Notes under the pieces: generated by a model
Seen by the model: the letters and a program-made list of their open reading frames with translations, nothing else
What the model was told of the DNA's origin: nothing
Databases searched by the model: none
Source: Anabaena sp. UHCC 0204
GTDB lineage: Bacteria; Cyanobacteriota; Cyanobacteriia; Cyanobacteriales; Nostocaceae
Direction: 5' to 3'
DNA length: 64,000 nt
NCBI RefSeq assembly: GCF_009711975.1
Contig: NZ_VIKW01000007.1
Coordinates: 1 to 64,000, forward strand
Position numbers and translations under genes: made by a program
Part shown: one piece after another, positions 20,306 through 30,750 of the stretch
Position numbering within the stretch: the first letter of the stretch is position 1
Layout: the number at the start of each line of letters is the position of its first letter

Positions 20306-20412
20306 TTAGAATAAATGGAAAGTGATTAGTTTGACTGATCACTTTTTTCAACATTTTCAAAAGTTGATTATTGATCCAATACTTGTCGGTTAAGCTAAAA
20401 ACATTAAATTAG

Positions 20413-20487
20413 GTAGGTTGGTTTGACGCTAGGAAACCCAACATTTACTAACTTTTGTTGGGTTGCGCTTTGCTTAACCCAATCTAC
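20413..20487. repeat. Inverted-repeat element (TGTAGGTTGGGTT family), copy 2
   Basis: About 75 bp starting GTAGGTTGG and ending AACCCAATCTAC, with an inner AAACCCAACA/TGTTGGGTT pairing. It is a divergent relative of the element at 5362-5453. Confidence 0.65.
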
Positions 20488-20599
20488 AAAAACTCTAGAG
20501 AGTTAATTAAGGCATTATAACCTTGTTTGATAATTTCATTTTGGGTTTTCATCATTGCTTTCCTCTGTTACATTCTACCTTAGTTAGTGTGAAAAATCA

Positions 20600-22171
20600 T
20601 TAAAAAGTAGCTTTTTCAATGATATAATTTAGAGCCTGTTTAACTGTCGTAATTCTTTCAGCAACTTGATCAGGTATTTCAATATCAAACTCTTCTTCTA
20701 TAGCCATAACTAATTCAACAGCATCAAGAGAATCCGCCCCTAAATCTTGAATAAAGTTTGTATTCAAGTTAATTTTGTTGTCATTAACATCTAATTGTTC
20801 GGCAATAATTATTTTCAACTTTCTAAATATTTTTTCAGTGGTATTACTATTATTAGCAGTAATCATTGGTTGAGGTGCTAAGTTTTCAACCTTTGATTGT
20901 TCTTCTACTTCTTCCTGTGATTCATCTCTAATATTAAAATAGTGAAAAAGATTAGCAACAGTTAAATCTGATGCTTGTTGTAAATTAGATGTAACTAATG
21001 TTCTATATCCAGAAATTGCAGCTTGTTGACTGACATAATTTTCATATTCCCGGCGTAATTCTGGCGCAAACATAAATAATAATTGATCACGTAATGAATA
21101 AAAATGAGATTTTTCGGCTATGTTTTCGTAGCTGATTTGTTCTGGTGGTATTTCTGAATTAGTTATAGTTTGGGTAGTTTCTGAATTATTAAAATCAGCA
21201 CTATTTAAAAGTTTTAATTCTGCTGGAGGAAGGGATTTTACCCAATTTACATGATTTTGCCATGATTCGATGATTACTAAATCATGATTATGAATACGGG
21301 TAAGTTCAGGAAAGAGAAAATCAAGTTCATCGTGGGATTCACATTGATTAATTACAGTATGGGCATCTTCACATATTTTAGTTTGTAATTGGTTCAGGCG
21401 ATCGCTCACTGCGGAAACTTCATTTTGTACTTGATAAGTTGTAATAATTGCTTGTTCAATAGCCCAAGAACATTCTAAACGGCGCAGTTGTCCAGGCGCA
21501 CAAGTATCTTCTAATAAATACGGATTAGTATAATCTGCTAACGCTTCAAATAACATTCCTTTAACAGCGTCAATTTCTGCATTTCTGCGGCTAATATCTT
21601 GTAATTGCATGGCTGAACGTAAACGGTTTATAGCTTGCACAAATAAACCATAAGCCCTAATTAAAACCGTGCGATGTTGTTCAAATTTGATATCTTGGGC
21701 TACCTGTTCAATTAGTTGTCTAATTTCTGCTCCTTGGTCTTTTAAGGCTTGTTTCAAGTCAATAAAGCCATTTTTGACCTCTAACCGCATTTGCTCAACT
21801 TCTTTCCTCAATTTCAGGGTTTGGTGTAAGTTCACTGCTGTTAATGCTACACCTGCAATTGTTCCTACACCGATGAGGGCGGTTGTTGCTTGTAATACTC
21901 CTAAGCTGTTTTGGATTGTTTGTAAGCTACCCATGACTGCTGTAAAGTTTTGCTGATTTTGATACATCTGCAACCCAGTCATGAGAAAATTAGGAGCAGC
22001 TACCAGTGGTGATAAGGGAATATTGCTGACTGTAGCACCAATAGCATGAGACACAAACTGACCTGTAATAGCATCTCTAGCAATGCTTAAGGGTACTCCA
22101 TTACTAAAGACGGGGATATATTTACCAGCTTCAATACCAGCTTGAATGAGAGATGGAAATTGATACATCAT
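20600..22171 (-). CDS. Helical membrane-associated protein fused to acyl carrier protein
   Basis: A 523-residue protein. The last 80 residues are a complete acyl carrier protein domain with the phosphopantetheine Ser (about residue 480) in [29 protein letters not shown]. The first 440 residues are not a known enzyme: a hydrophobic hairpin ([26 protein letters not shown], about 90-118) is followed by long helices ([36 protein letters not shown]). This resembles helical stalks of dynamin-like or pore-forming proteins. A stand-alone ACP fused to such a stalk is unusual. The gene faces away from a dynamin-like GTPase gene, with a shared 150-base control region, suggesting a joint membrane-linked job. 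Confidence 0.75.
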   Translation of the reverse strand: MMYQFPSLIQAGIEAGKYIPVFSNGVPLSIARDAITGQFVSHAIGATVSNIPLSPLVAAPNFLMTGLQMYQNQQNFTAVMGSLQTIQNSLGVLQATTALIGVGTIAGVALTAVNLHQTLKLRKEVEQMRLEVKNGFIDLKQALKDQGAEIRQLIEQVAQDIKFEQHRTVLIRAYGLFVQAINRLRSAMQLQDISRRNAEIDAVKGMLFEALADYTNPYLLEDTCAPGQLRRLECSWAIEQAIITTYQVQNEVSAVSDRLNQLQTKICEDAHTVINQCESHDELDFLFPELTRIHNHDLVIIESWQNHVNWVKSLPPAELKLLNSADFNNSETTQTITNSEIPPEQISYENIAEKSHFYSLRDQLLFMFAPELRREYENYVSQQAAISGYRTLVTSNLQQASDLTVANLFHYFNIRDESQEEVEEQSKVENLAPQPMITANNSNTTEKIFRKLKIIIAEQLDVNDNKINLNTNFIQDLGADSLDAVELVMAIEEEFDIEIPDQVAERITTVKQALNYIIEKATF

Positions 22172-22321
22172 ATCTTTGTAGAGTTTATTGAATCAATATG
22201 TACTTTTATAGCTTAACTGATAAATTTCAATACTAAGAACCGTGATTGTGCGGTAAATGGGTTAAATTTGATTAAATTAGGGAATAATAATTTTTACACA
22301 CTCTATCCACTGGGGATTTTT

Positions 22322-24889
22322 ATGGATACTTCACGAGTTACTTCTGAGACTGTTGATTTATTATCACGCATCACAGGACAAAAACTGAGCCAACGGGATA
22401 TCACACCACAGGTATTATTTTTAGCTAGTTTAGTGACGCTACTACTAGGAGTAATGCTTGTAGATGGGACAGTTTCAGAAGAAGAAAAACAACGTTTACA
22501 GAAAATTTTATCTCGATTTAGTCAATCAAATAGTGATATACAGAAATTAACAAACTTGATGATTAAAGGAGTTAAAGAAAATCAAACTTATAAAAAAATT
22601 CAGGATTTGTTAAAGTTAACATCTCCACTTTCAGAATCAGAAAAAATATTATTAATTGGTTTTGGTTATGAAATGTCAGCGGCAGATGGTGAAATTGATT
22701 TACGGGAAAAGCAATATTTAGAAATAGTTGCTAAAAATCTGGGTGTTAAATCACAACATTTATCAATTTTTGAAATTGCATTTACTCAAGAAGGAAATAT
22801 TGAAGCAAATGCTTTAAATGAACTACATTTTTTACTAGATTCTTCTCGGTTTCAAGAACTTGATACAGTCTTTGTAAAAGCTGCAAGTGATATGTTGGCA
22901 ATTTTACCTGCTAAACCAGAAATTAAAACTACTCAAAAGCATACAACTTTATCTTATGATGAGTTGAAAAAGTTCCAAGTCTATCGTCAGGAATTAGATA
23001 ATTATTGTAACTTAGTCTCCCAAATAATTCACGAATGTAAAGATCATAGTTTCTTACCTTCTACTTTGATAGATGATATTACAGAAGTATATAATAAAAT
23101 TAAAAATCAGCGATTTAGGTTAGCTGTTATTGGTGAATTTAGTCAAGGTAAATCAACGTTATTAAATGCTTTATTAGGTGAAGAAATTCAACCAGCAAGA
23201 GAAATTCCTTGTAGTGGTACAATTACTATTCTCAAACATGGTAGTAATAAGCGAGTAATCTGTCGTTATAAAAATGGTCAAGAAGAAGAAATTTCTTTAG
23301 AAGATTATCACCTGAAAGCAACTATTTCTGAAGAAGCAGCAATTGAATGTCTTGGTGATGAACTAGCGCATTCTGAAATTGAAGAAATTATTTTTGAACA
23401 TCCTGATTTAAATTTATGTAGTAGTGGTGTAGAAATTATAGATTCACCAGGATTAAATGAACATCCTGACAGAACTTTAATTACTCATAAAATTCTTCAA
23501 AATACTGATGCTGCTATTTTCTTAACTAATGTATCTCGTTCTTTAACTCAGGGAGAACGTGAACTACTTCAAGACTTGAGAACCAAACTAAATTATGGTA
23601 AAGAAAATGAACCTGCTAATAATCTTTTTGTAGTAGGTAATTTTATGGATTTAGTGCGAACAGAAAAAGGTCGTGAACAAGTAAAACAGAGAATTGAAAG
23701 GTTTGTAAGTGGTCAAAATCCTATAGTTATAGGTGAAAATCGTGTTCATTTTATTTCTGCTCAAGCTGCATTAGATGCAATGTTACAGGGAATTGAAGAT
23801 GAGTATTTACAATCTTTTCAAAATTTTACTCAGTCTCTTGAGAGATTTCTAACTCTTGAAAGTGGAAAAGTAAAAATTCACCAATCTGTTGAACAAATAA
23901 ATAGAGTAATTAACAAATCCTTAAATAGTCTATCTCAATCTGAACAAACTTTAGAAGGTAAAATTGAAATTTCCGAAGCTCAAAAACTAGAAATATTAGA
24001 AAAAATAGGAGAAGCAAGTGCGAGAGATGTCAGAATCCGTGTATTAGTATCTAGCGTAATAGATGAAGTTTATGAAAAAGCTAGTGAATCTTATGACGAA
24101 TGGCGTGCAGAATTAGGTGATAGAATTGCAGAAAAAAGTGCATATTGGGTTTCTGAACATAACCCAGTTCTTAGCCAAGATAAACTAATTAGAGATTATA
24201 CGAATCAATTTATTGCAGACTTATCACAAGAAATAGATGAATGGGGTACTAAAATACTAAGAGATATTATTATCAAAGAAGGTATAGAATATTTAGATTC
24301 TAATATCGCTTATGAATTAGACGCGATTCAAGCTGATTTTCAACGTTTAGACCAACAAATTCAAACTAATTTTAGTCAGCAAATGAAGTTATCTATTGGA
24401 GGGATAAGTGATGATTTTATGGGTTTAGGTGGAATTGGAGGTGGAGTTGGAGTAGGTGGTGCGTTAGCTGTGGGATTAATAGCATTTACAGGACTAGGAT
24501 TTATTGCAATTGTTGTAGCAGCAATAGCAGCTACAATTGCTAGTTCTTTTGGTTTTGGATTACTAGATTTTGATGGACTCAGTACCCAAATAAAGCAGAA
24601 AGTTTATGACATAGGCTTTGAAAAGTTTGAAGAATCAGTAGAGAAAATTTCAGAGAAGCTAGACGAAATTATTAATACAGTTTTTAATAGCAGAATTGAA
24701 GGTTCTAGTCGAGTAATTGCAGAAGCAATTTCATTATATGAAAACTTGATAGAACAACAAGAAAAAGCTCATCAAGAAAACCTAGAACAACGGGAAATTG
24801 AAAAAGCATTTATTAAGCAAAAACGCCAAGAACTTGAACAAGTGCAGAAAGAATTACAAACTATAATCAATAAATCTACAACCCTGTAA
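22322..24889 (+). CDS. TerB-dynamin-like GTPase
   Basis: An 855-residue protein. Residues about 30-175 form a TerB-like domain (SLVTLLLGVMLVDGTVSEEEKQRL; GFGYEMSAADGEIDLREKQYL, with the acidic loops of TerB). A dynamin-type GTPase follows: P loop GEFSQGKSTLLNALLG near 270, switch region with PCSGT, DSPGLNEHPDRT near 372 and a variant G4, NFMD. Around 700-745 a glycine-rich hydrophobic patch (GVGVGGALAVGLIAFTGLGFIAIVVAA) is the likely membrane-inserting paddle, flanked by coiled coils. The family remodels membranes. The ATG at 22322 gives MDTSRVTSETV; an upstream TTG is less likely. A lipase gene follows after 35 bases, probably in the same transcript. Confidence 0.85.
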   Translation: MDTSRVTSETVDLLSRITGQKLSQRDITPQVLFLASLVTLLLGVMLVDGTVSEEEKQRLQKILSRFSQSNSDIQKLTNLMIKGVKENQTYKKIQDLLKLTSPLSESEKILLIGFGYEMSAADGEIDLREKQYLEIVAKNLGVKSQHLSIFEIAFTQEGNIEANALNELHFLLDSSRFQELDTVFVKAASDMLAILPAKPEIKTTQKHTTLSYDELKKFQVYRQELDNYCNLVSQIIHECKDHSFLPSTLIDDITEVYNKIKNQRFRLAVIGEFSQGKSTLLNALLGEEIQPAREIPCSGTITILKHGSNKRVICRYKNGQEEEISLEDYHLKATISEEAAIECLGDELAHSEIEEIIFEHPDLNLCSSGVEIIDSPGLNEHPDRTLITHKILQNTDAAIFLTNVSRSLTQGERELLQDLRTKLNYGKENEPANNLFVVGNFMDLVRTEKGREQVKQRIERFVSGQNPIVIGENRVHFISAQAALDAMLQGIEDEYLQSFQNFTQSLERFLTLESGKVKIHQSVEQINRVINKSLNSLSQSEQTLEGKIEISEAQKLEILEKIGEASARDVRIRVLVSSVIDEVYEKASESYDEWRAELGDRIAEKSAYWVSEHNPVLSQDKLIRDYTNQFIADLSQEIDEWGTKILRDIIIKEGIEYLDSNIAYELDAIQADFQRLDQQIQTNFSQQMKLSIGGISDDFMGLGGIGGGVGVGGALAVGLIAFTGLGFIAIVVAAIAATIASSFGFGLLDFDGLSTQIKQKVYDIGFEKFEESVEKISEKLDEIINTVFNSRIEGSSRVIAEAISLYENLIEQQEKAHQENLEQREIEKAFIKQKRQELEQVQKELQTIINKSTTL

Positions 24890-24924
24890 TTACACAATCA
24901 AACCCACCCCAAAAATTAACCAAC

Positions 24925-25893
24925 ATGAAAACATCAACCGACAGACAACGCACCCTAGAAATGGCTTGTATTTCTCAACTCGCTTACGTCGCCTATAAAC
25001 AAGGAAATGATATAGTTAGCGATATCCTAAAAACAGGTACTTCATCATTTTTCCCACCATATCAAACCATAGAATTTATCTCAGCACCACGTCCTTTAAG
25101 TGATACCGATGAATTAGTTTGTTGTGGTTTACTCCTATCCACAGAAAATGATATTGTCATTGCTATTAGAGGTACAGAAAGATTAGATGATTACTTCTTT
25201 AACTTACTAGCATTCCCCAATTCAGAAGCAATTCACTCCGGTTTTAATCTTTATGTTAAGAGTTTTTGGCAACAATTACAAGACTTTATCCAAAGAGAAG
25301 AAAACGCCAACAAAAATATTTTTGTAACCGGACATAGTTTAGGCGGTGCTGCGGCTACATTAATTACTAAACGAATTAGTGAAAGCGAATTAAAACCTGT
25401 TGCACCTTATACATTAGAAACTTATACATTTGGCGCACCACCAGTTAGCACAATAGAATTAATTCTGGATACTCCCATATATAGATTTAGAAATATCGGT
25501 GATTTCATTCCTAACTTACCAAAAATCATTGCTGTTTTATTAAATAAAATTCCAGGAATAAAACAAGTAATTATCAATTGGAAACCAGAATTATTAAAAA
25601 CACTGGCTGATTATTCTCATGTAGGTAATGAATATTGTGTTAATAAAAAATATGAAATCATTGAACAAACGGACACTAATTTACCTAATATTAAATTAAT
25701 TTTGCAAATTTCCAGTTTATTAGCTGCACAATTAAAATCACCATCTCAAGCAGATGTTAATAAATTTCGGTTGTTAATAAATACCCTGATTCAAACATCA
25801 TTGGAAGAACATCGCGCCATTAAATATGTAGAAAGAATTAGTTTTGGGAAACTTCCACCTTATATTTCTAATTTGCATGATGATGAGGAGTAA
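24925..25893 (+). CDS. Class 3 (alpha/beta hydrolase) lipase
   Basis: A 322-residue lipase-3-type protein. The nucleophile elbow FVTGHSLGGAAATLI (GHSLGG), the preceding IAIRGTERLDDYFFNL oxyanion region, the strand YTFGAPPVS and the late His in DYSHVGNEYCV are all visible. No signal peptide is seen, so it probably acts in the cytoplasm on membrane lipids. It follows the TerB-dynamin gene closely in the same direction. The pairing of a lipase with a dynamin and an ACP fusion suggests membrane lipid turnover or a membrane-attacking response; this is inference. Confidence 0.85.
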   Translation: MKTSTDRQRTLEMACISQLAYVAYKQGNDIVSDILKTGTSSFFPPYQTIEFISAPRPLSDTDELVCCGLLLSTENDIVIAIRGTERLDDYFFNLLAFPNSEAIHSGFNLYVKSFWQQLQDFIQREENANKNIFVTGHSLGGAAATLITKRISESELKPVAPYTLETYTFGAPPVSTIELILDTPIYRFRNIGDFIPNLPKIIAVLLNKIPGIKQVIINWKPELLKTLADYSHVGNEYCVNKKYEIIEQTDTNLPNIKLILQISSLLAAQLKSPSQADVNKFRLLINTLIQTSLEEHRAIKYVERISFGKLPPYISNLHDDEE

Positions 25894-25921
25894 AATAGAG
25901 ATGAAGATTTTAATACAGTTA

Positions 25922-26251
25922 TTATCCCACCGCAAAACCTGTAAATTGCCGCTTATAAGGAGCATGAAATCCTAAAACAATATCTTCTTTAGGTACACCA
26001 GCAGCGATTAATTCATTAGCAATACCAATTTCTGTACCATCTCTTTGTATCCAGATTTTATCATCTTTAATATCAACATGAATAATCACTCCATAGGTTC
26101 TGATTTGTTGCTTCCAACCAATATTTAATACTTGATAATGATGACGTTGCGTATCAAAAAGTAGTTGAATTTCTGTACCATTGGCGATATCATTGGTAGA
26201 ATGATTGCTTAAAATATCTTGAATAATTTGCGAGTAATTTATTCTTTCCAT
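25922..26251 (-). CDS. xisI: XisI-like protein
   Basis: A 109-residue XisI homologue (YHQVLNIGWKQQIRTYGVIIHVDIKDDKIWIQRDGTEIGIANELIAAGVPKEDIVLGFHAPYKRQFTGFAVG). XisI and XisH were named as factors controlling excision of the fdxN element in Anabaena, but most copies in cyanobacteria are not near any excision element. The start overlaps the end of xisH by 13 bases, so both are translated from one message. No recombinase is in the window. Confidence 0.92.
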   Translation of the reverse strand: MERINYSQIIQDILSNHSTNDIANGTEIQLLFDTQRHHYQVLNIGWKQQIRTYGVIIHVDIKDDKIWIQRDGTEIGIANELIAAGVPKEDIVLGFHAPYKRQFTGFAVG

Positions 26252-26655
26252 AAAACAATCTCCTGGGTTAAAGAATCAAAAATTAAAACCTTAATTTGAT
26301 ATTCTTTTAAAGAGTCTTGGATAAATTGACGAGAGAAAAAATCTCGATATGTGTCTTCGCTAATGGCTAAATATAAAATCCGTTCAGGTTGTTCTTTTTT
26401 TAATGCTAACCGATAATTGAGAGTTTGACCTAAAGCAAGATGAAATTCAGTTACTTCAGATGCACCTACAAAAGATTTTACTTCTACAGCTATTTGTTGA
26501 CCTTGTTTTTGCGCTGCTAATAGTCTTTCTGCTCCTAAGTCTACAAAAAATTCGATATCATCAACTTTAATATACAGTGGATCATGGGTAATGTTCCAAC
26601 CATCTTTTTCTAAAGCATTACGTACAGATTCATGAAATATATCTTTAGATGGCAT
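26239..26655 (-). CDS. xisH: XisH-like protein
   Basis: A 138-residue XisH homologue with a PD-(D/E)XK-like core: PLYIKVDDIEFFVDLGAERLLAAQKQGQQIAVEVKSFVGASEVTEFHLALGQ, where D, E and K (EVKSF) mark the putative nuclease site. The ATG giving MPSKDIFHESVRNALEKDGWNIT is the normal family start; an ATG 24 bases upstream adds an unusual extension. It is the first gene of the xisH-xisI pair. The native function of these accessory pairs is unknown. Confidence 0.92.
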   Translation of the reverse strand: MPSKDIFHESVRNALEKDGWNITHDPLYIKVDDIEFFVDLGAERLLAAQKQGQQIAVEVKSFVGASEVTEFHLALGQTLNYRLALKKEQPERILYLAISEDTYRDFFSRQFIQDSLKEYQIKVLIFDSLTQEIVLWKE

Positions 26656-26735
26656 AAGCAAACAATTAATTAACATCAATAATTATATCTAAAATCTCTT
26701 TCAATCTCATAAAACAGCAGTATCTATAACTAGCT

Positions 26736-26948
26736 TTATGAAATTATCTCAGAAATTTCCTCATCTGTGTAAACTGTTTCATTCTTTTGCATCAAATAAG
26801 AACGCAATGCACGGAATTTGTGGGTAAAGATGTAGTCCTCAATAGCTTTACCGACTAAACTATCAGCAGATATACCTTCAGTTTGGGTAATTTCTAAAAG
26901 TGCTGCTTTCAGTTCTGGGGTAATAGTAATGGTTAGGGTATCTTGCAT
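26736..26948 (-). CDS. Ribbon-helix-helix antitoxin-like protein
   Basis: A 70-residue protein starting with a beta strand and two helices (DTLTITITPELKAALLEITQTEGISADSLVGKAIEDYIF), the shape of CopG/MetJ-type DNA-binding antitoxins, and ending with a tail (LMQKNETVYTDEEISEIIS) like those that wrap a toxin. No toxin gene follows: the next gene downstream is xisH. It is thus an orphan antitoxin or a small repressor. Confidence 0.7.
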   Translation of the reverse strand: MQDTLTITITPELKAALLEITQTEGISADSLVGKAIEDYIFTHKFRALRSYLMQKNETVYTDEEISEIIS

Positions 26949-27016
26949 ATTTTATCAGCAAGTAACATAATTAATTATACAATAAATCAAACTATTGATT
27001 ACAGATAGATGTTAAT

Positions 27017-27208
27017 ATGAAAGTAAGAATAGTGATTCAGCGACTAGAAGCTGATGGTTAGTATTTAGCCAGAACTAGAGGAAGTCACCGACAGTTTAAA
27101 TATCCTGATAAACTTGGTACAGTTACAGTTTCCGGTAAACCTAATATTAATGTACCCATTGGTACAATAAAAAGTATTTGGAGGCAAGCACAATTGGAGA
27201 AAGAATAA
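27017..27208 (+). pseudogene. hicA: hicA toxin gene with in-frame amber codon
   Basis: The frame reads MKVRIVIQRLEADG, then TAG at 27059-27061, then YLARTRGSHRQFKYPDKLGTVTVSGKPN...GTIKSIWRQAQ. This is a HicA mRNA interferase (double-stranded RNA-binding fold) with the catalytic His in GSHRQFK. HicA proteins usually have Trp (TGG) after EADG, so a single G-to-A change created the stop. The rest of the gene is intact and its stop overlaps the hicB start (TAATG). The toxin is therefore probably inactive unless the stop is read through. Confidence 0.85.
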
Positions 27209-27420
27209 TGCGTTATACAGTAGTAATTGAAAAAGGAAATACCAGTTATGGTGCTTATGTTCCCGATTTACCCGGTTGTATAGCTGTAGCTGAAACATTA
27301 GCAGAAGTTCAACAACTAATTGTAGAGTCCATAGAATTTCATATAGAAGGTTTAATAGAGTCAGGTTTACCAATTCCCCAACCTACAAGTATCGCTCAGG
27401 AAGTTGAAGTTTTAATTTAA
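27208..27420 (+). CDS. hicB: HicB antitoxin
   Basis: A 70-residue HicB protein with the degraded RNase H fold pattern MRYTVVIEKGNTSYGAYVPDLPGCIAVAETLAEVQQLIVESIEFHIEGLIESG. It normally binds HicA and represses the operon. It remains intact although its toxin gene carries a nonsense codon. The start overlaps the hicA stop. Confidence 0.88.
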   Translation: MRYTVVIEKGNTSYGAYVPDLPGCIAVAETLAEVQQLIVESIEFHIEGLIESGLPIPQPTSIAQEVEVLI

Positions 27421-27498
27421 GTAGTAAATCTATAAAATATTGGAGAGATTATGACAGAAGTTAAAACAGCAACCACTAAAATCTTGAGGATATGAAAT

Positions 27499-28101
27499 AT
27501 GATTGCTTCTCCTAATATTTACATCACACCAGAAGAATATTTAGCAATGGAAGAGAAAAGCACAGTTAAACATGAATATATTGATGGATATATTTATGCA
27601 ATGGCTGGCGCACTTGATTCTCATGTTACTATAGCTGGTAATATATTCTCGTTACTTCGTAATCACGTCCGGGGTTCTGGTTGTCGGGTGTACATTGCTG
27701 ACATGAAAGCGAGAATAGAATCTTTAAATAGATTTTACTATCCTGATGTGATGGTAACTTGTGATGAAAGAGATCAAGAAACTCCAGGTTATAAAAGATT
27801 TCCTTGTTTAATAATTGAAGTTTTATCTAATTCTACCGAAGGATTTGATAGAGGTGATAAATTTGCTGATTATCAAATGTTGGAAACTTTGCAAGAATAT
27901 GTTTTAATTAATACGAAAAAACCAAGAGTTGAATGTTTTAGGCGCAATGATGATGGACTTTGGATTTTACAGTCTTATGTGGGAGAAAAAGCATCATTTC
28001 AATTGAAAAATATTAATTTTGCAGGGACAATGACAGAACTTTATGAAGATGTGAATTTTCAGTCTCTTGAATCAGAAAAACCTGAGAACAACATGGCATA
28101 A
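27499..28101 (+). CDS. Uma2-family PD-(D/E)XK protein
   Basis: A 200-residue Uma2 (DUF820) protein. The pattern YITPEEYLAMEE...KHEYIDGYIYAMAG at the start and FYYPDVMVTC...PCLIIEVLSNSTEGFDRGDKFADYQMLETLQEYVLIN in the middle holds the Asp and Glu-X of a nuclease-like core. These proteins are present in dozens of copies in many filamentous cyanobacteria and have no proven function. It stands alone upstream of purL. Confidence 0.85.
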   Translation: MIASPNIYITPEEYLAMEEKSTVKHEYIDGYIYAMAGALDSHVTIAGNIFSLLRNHVRGSGCRVYIADMKARIESLNRFYYPDVMVTCDERDQETPGYKRFPCLIIEVLSNSTEGFDRGDKFADYQMLETLQEYVLINTKKPRVECFRRNDDGLWILQSYVGEKASFQLKNINFAGTMTELYEDVNFQSLESEKPENNMA

Positions 28102-28279
28102 ATAACAATCTAGCCAAAAAATGTGACAAAATTTAAAAAAAGTCGGGAGTCTTAATCTCTTTGATATCTCTAAGATCCCCGACTTCTGACATCAATTCAT
28201 AATTTATTGACAAGATTAAAAAAAAGAAGTCGGGAATCTCAGATAGAATATTTCTCTGTCCTCTTGGTGCATAACTTCC

Positions 28280-30643
28280 ATGACCACATTTGGTGAAAAT
28301 CCCTTTTCTCCCCAAGAAATAGCCTCAGAAGGCATAAAACCAGAAGAATATACCGAAATCGTCCGCCGCTTAGGCCGTCATCCCAACAAAGCCGAACTAG
28401 GTATGTTTGGGGTGATGTGGTCAGAACATTGCTGTTATAAAAATTCCCGCCCTTTACTCAAACAGTTTCCCACCACGGGACCCCGCATACTTGTTGGACC
28501 CGGTGAAAATGCCGGAGTTGTGGATATCGGCGACGGACTACAATTAGCGTTTAAAATAGAATCCCATAACCACCCTTCCGCCGTTGAACCCTTCCAAGGT
28601 GCTGCAACCGGAGTAGGTGGGATATTAAGAGATATCTTCACAATGGGGGCGCGTCCCATAGCCTTATTAAACTCCTTGCGGTTTGGAGATTTGAATGATC
28701 CGAAAACTCAAAGATTGTTTGCTGGTGTAGTATCTGGTATTTCCCATTATGGTAACTGCGTTGGGGTCCCCACAGTTGGGGGTGAAGTGTATTTTGACCC
28801 CGCCTACTCTGGAAATCCCCTTGTCAACGTCATGGCATTGGGATTGATGGAAACGTCGGAAATTGTCAAATCAGGGGCTTCCGGCTTAGGAAATCCCGTG
28901 CTGTATGTAGGTTCAACCACCGGACGGGATGGCATGGGCGGCGCAAGTTTTGCCAGTGCGGAATTAACTGAGGAATCAATGGATAACCGTCCTGCGGTGC
29001 AAGTAGGAGATCCATTTTTAGAAAAGTCCTTAATTGAAGCTTGTTTGGAGGCATTCAAAACCGGGGCTGTAGTTGCGGCACAGGATATGGGCGCTGCGGG
29101 TATCACCTGTTCAACTTCGGAAATGGCTGCTAAAGGTGGTGTGGGGATTGATTTCGATTTAGATAAAATTCCGGTGCGGGAATCGGGAATGATTCCTTAT
29201 GAATACCTGCTTTCGGAATCTCAAGAACGAATGTTGTTTGTGTCCGAAAAAGGACGGGAACAGGAATTAATTGATATTTTCCACCGTTGGGGACTGCAAG
29301 CTGTGGTTGCGGGTACGGTAATTGAAGAACCTATTGTTAGAATTTGGTTTGAGGGGAAAATTGCCGCTGAAATTCCCGCTGATGCTTTGGCGGAAAATAC
29401 GCCTTTGTATGAAAGAGAATTATTGACAGAAGCCCCCGAATATGCACAAAAAGCTTGGCAATGGACAAGTGATAATTTACCTGTTTGCAATGTTGAGGGA
29501 ATTGAAATTGAGGGAAGTCTGCAAAGTTGGAATGATATTTTATTGACTTTGCTAGATACTCCTAGCATTGCTTCTAAAAGCTGGGTTTATCGTCAATATG
29601 ACCATCAAGTTCAGAATAATACGGTATTGTTACCGGGTGGTGCTGATGCTGCTGTGGTGCGGTTACGTCCTTTGGAAGCAACCCCCAATCTGACATCCAA
29701 AATCGAAAATCTCAAATCGGGCGTTGCGGCTACAGTAGATTGTAATTCTCGTTATGTCTATCTTGATCCCTATGAAGGGGCTAAGGCAGTGGTGGCGGAA
29801 GCTGCCCGGAATCTTAGCTGTGTGGGCGCTGAACCCATCGCTGTGACAGATAACCTCAATTTTGGTAGTCCAGAAAAACCCATTGGTTATTGGCAATTAT
29901 CGTGGGCTTGTCGGGGTTTGAGTGAAGGTTGTCGTGAGTTGGGTACGCCGGTAACTGGGGGGAATGTCTCTCTTTACAATGAAACTTTCGACGCGGAAGG
30001 TAATCCTCAACCAATTTACCCGACTCCGGTTGTGGGTATGGTGGGGTTGATTCCTGATTTAACGAAAATTTGCGGACAAGGTTGGCAAAATGCAGGTGAT
30101 ATAATTTATCTTCTGGGTTTATCAATTCAATCAAAAATCGAATTGGGTGCTTCTGAATATTTGGCAGCTATTCATAATACGATCGCAGGTAAACCCCCTA
30201 GAATTGATTTTGATTTAGAACGTCTGGTACAAAAAGCTTGTCGTCATGGTATTCGCGCTGGTTGGGTAAATTCTGCCCATGATTCGGCTGAGGGTGGTGT
30301 GGCTGTAGCTATAGCGGAATCTTGTCTTTCTGGAAATTTAGGGGCGGAAATTAATTTCCCAATAAGTGCAAATCATGATTCACGATTTGATGAAGTGCTA
30401 TTTGGTGAAGGTGGGGCGAGAATTTTAGTTTCTGTAAGTGGAGAAAACCAAGAAAAATGGGAATCCTATTTAAAGGAACATCTCACAGAGAATTGGCAAA
30501 AACTGGGAACAGTTGCTAATTCAGGGAATTTGGAGATTTTAACCGCAGATAAACATCAGTTACTCCAGGTTAGTCTCGAAGATATGAGCGATCGCTATTC
30601 TCAAGCCATCTCTAAACGTCTTGCTATCTACACCAATACCTAA
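28280..30643 (+). CDS. purL: Phosphoribosylformylglycinamidine synthase subunit PurL
   Basis: The 787-residue synthetase subunit of the fourth step of purine synthesis, turning FGAR into FGAM with ATP and ammonia. It is the short form that needs separate PurQ and PurS. Conserved blocks seen: [79 protein letters not shown] and, in the second half, [14 protein letters not shown] and [17 protein letters not shown]. purF follows after a repeat-filled 370-base gap, the common cyanobacterial order. Confidence 0.96.
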   Translation: MTTFGENPFSPQEIASEGIKPEEYTEIVRRLGRHPNKAELGMFGVMWSEHCCYKNSRPLLKQFPTTGPRILVGPGENAGVVDIGDGLQLAFKIESHNHPSAVEPFQGAATGVGGILRDIFTMGARPIALLNSLRFGDLNDPKTQRLFAGVVSGISHYGNCVGVPTVGGEVYFDPAYSGNPLVNVMALGLMETSEIVKSGASGLGNPVLYVGSTTGRDGMGGASFASAELTEESMDNRPAVQVGDPFLEKSLIEACLEAFKTGAVVAAQDMGAAGITCSTSEMAAKGGVGIDFDLDKIPVRESGMIPYEYLLSESQERMLFVSEKGREQELIDIFHRWGLQAVVAGTVIEEPIVRIWFEGKIAAEIPADALAENTPLYERELLTEAPEYAQKAWQWTSDNLPVCNVEGIEIEGSLQSWNDILLTLLDTPSIASKSWVYRQYDHQVQNNTVLLPGGADAAVVRLRPLEATPNLTSKIENLKSGVAATVDCNSRYVYLDPYEGAKAVVAEAARNLSCVGAEPIAVTDNLNFGSPEKPIGYWQLSWACRGLSEGCRELGTPVTGGNVSLYNETFDAEGNPQPIYPTPVVGMVGLIPDLTKICGQGWQNAGDIIYLLGLSIQSKIELGASEYLAAIHNTIAGKPPRIDFDLERLVQKACRHGIRAGWVNSAHDSAEGGVAVAIAESCLSGNLGAEINFPISANHDSRFDEVLFGEGGARILVSVSGENQEKWESYLKEHLTENWQKLGTVANSGNLEILTADKHQLLQVSLEDMSDRYSQAISKRLAIYTNT

Positions 30644-30750
30644 TCAACATCAAAAATCAAGGTTTGAACATGAAAATTTACAATTCATACTTCATCCTTG
30701 ACCAATTTACGGTACTGTTTTAATGGATGGTTAAAGATTTGTTAAGAAGA

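Noticed and set aside
20046-20360. Minus-strand frame rich in LLTY repeats
   Set aside because: It is the antisense of the GKLE repeat in the Rpn-type gene.
25922-26655. Developmentally excised fdxN-type element
   Set aside because: xisH and xisI are present but no site-specific recombinase or flanking direct repeats were seen.
28133-28315. Minus-strand frame before purL
   Set aside because: It covers the purL start antisense and a short AAGTCGGGA repeat; no protein-like features.
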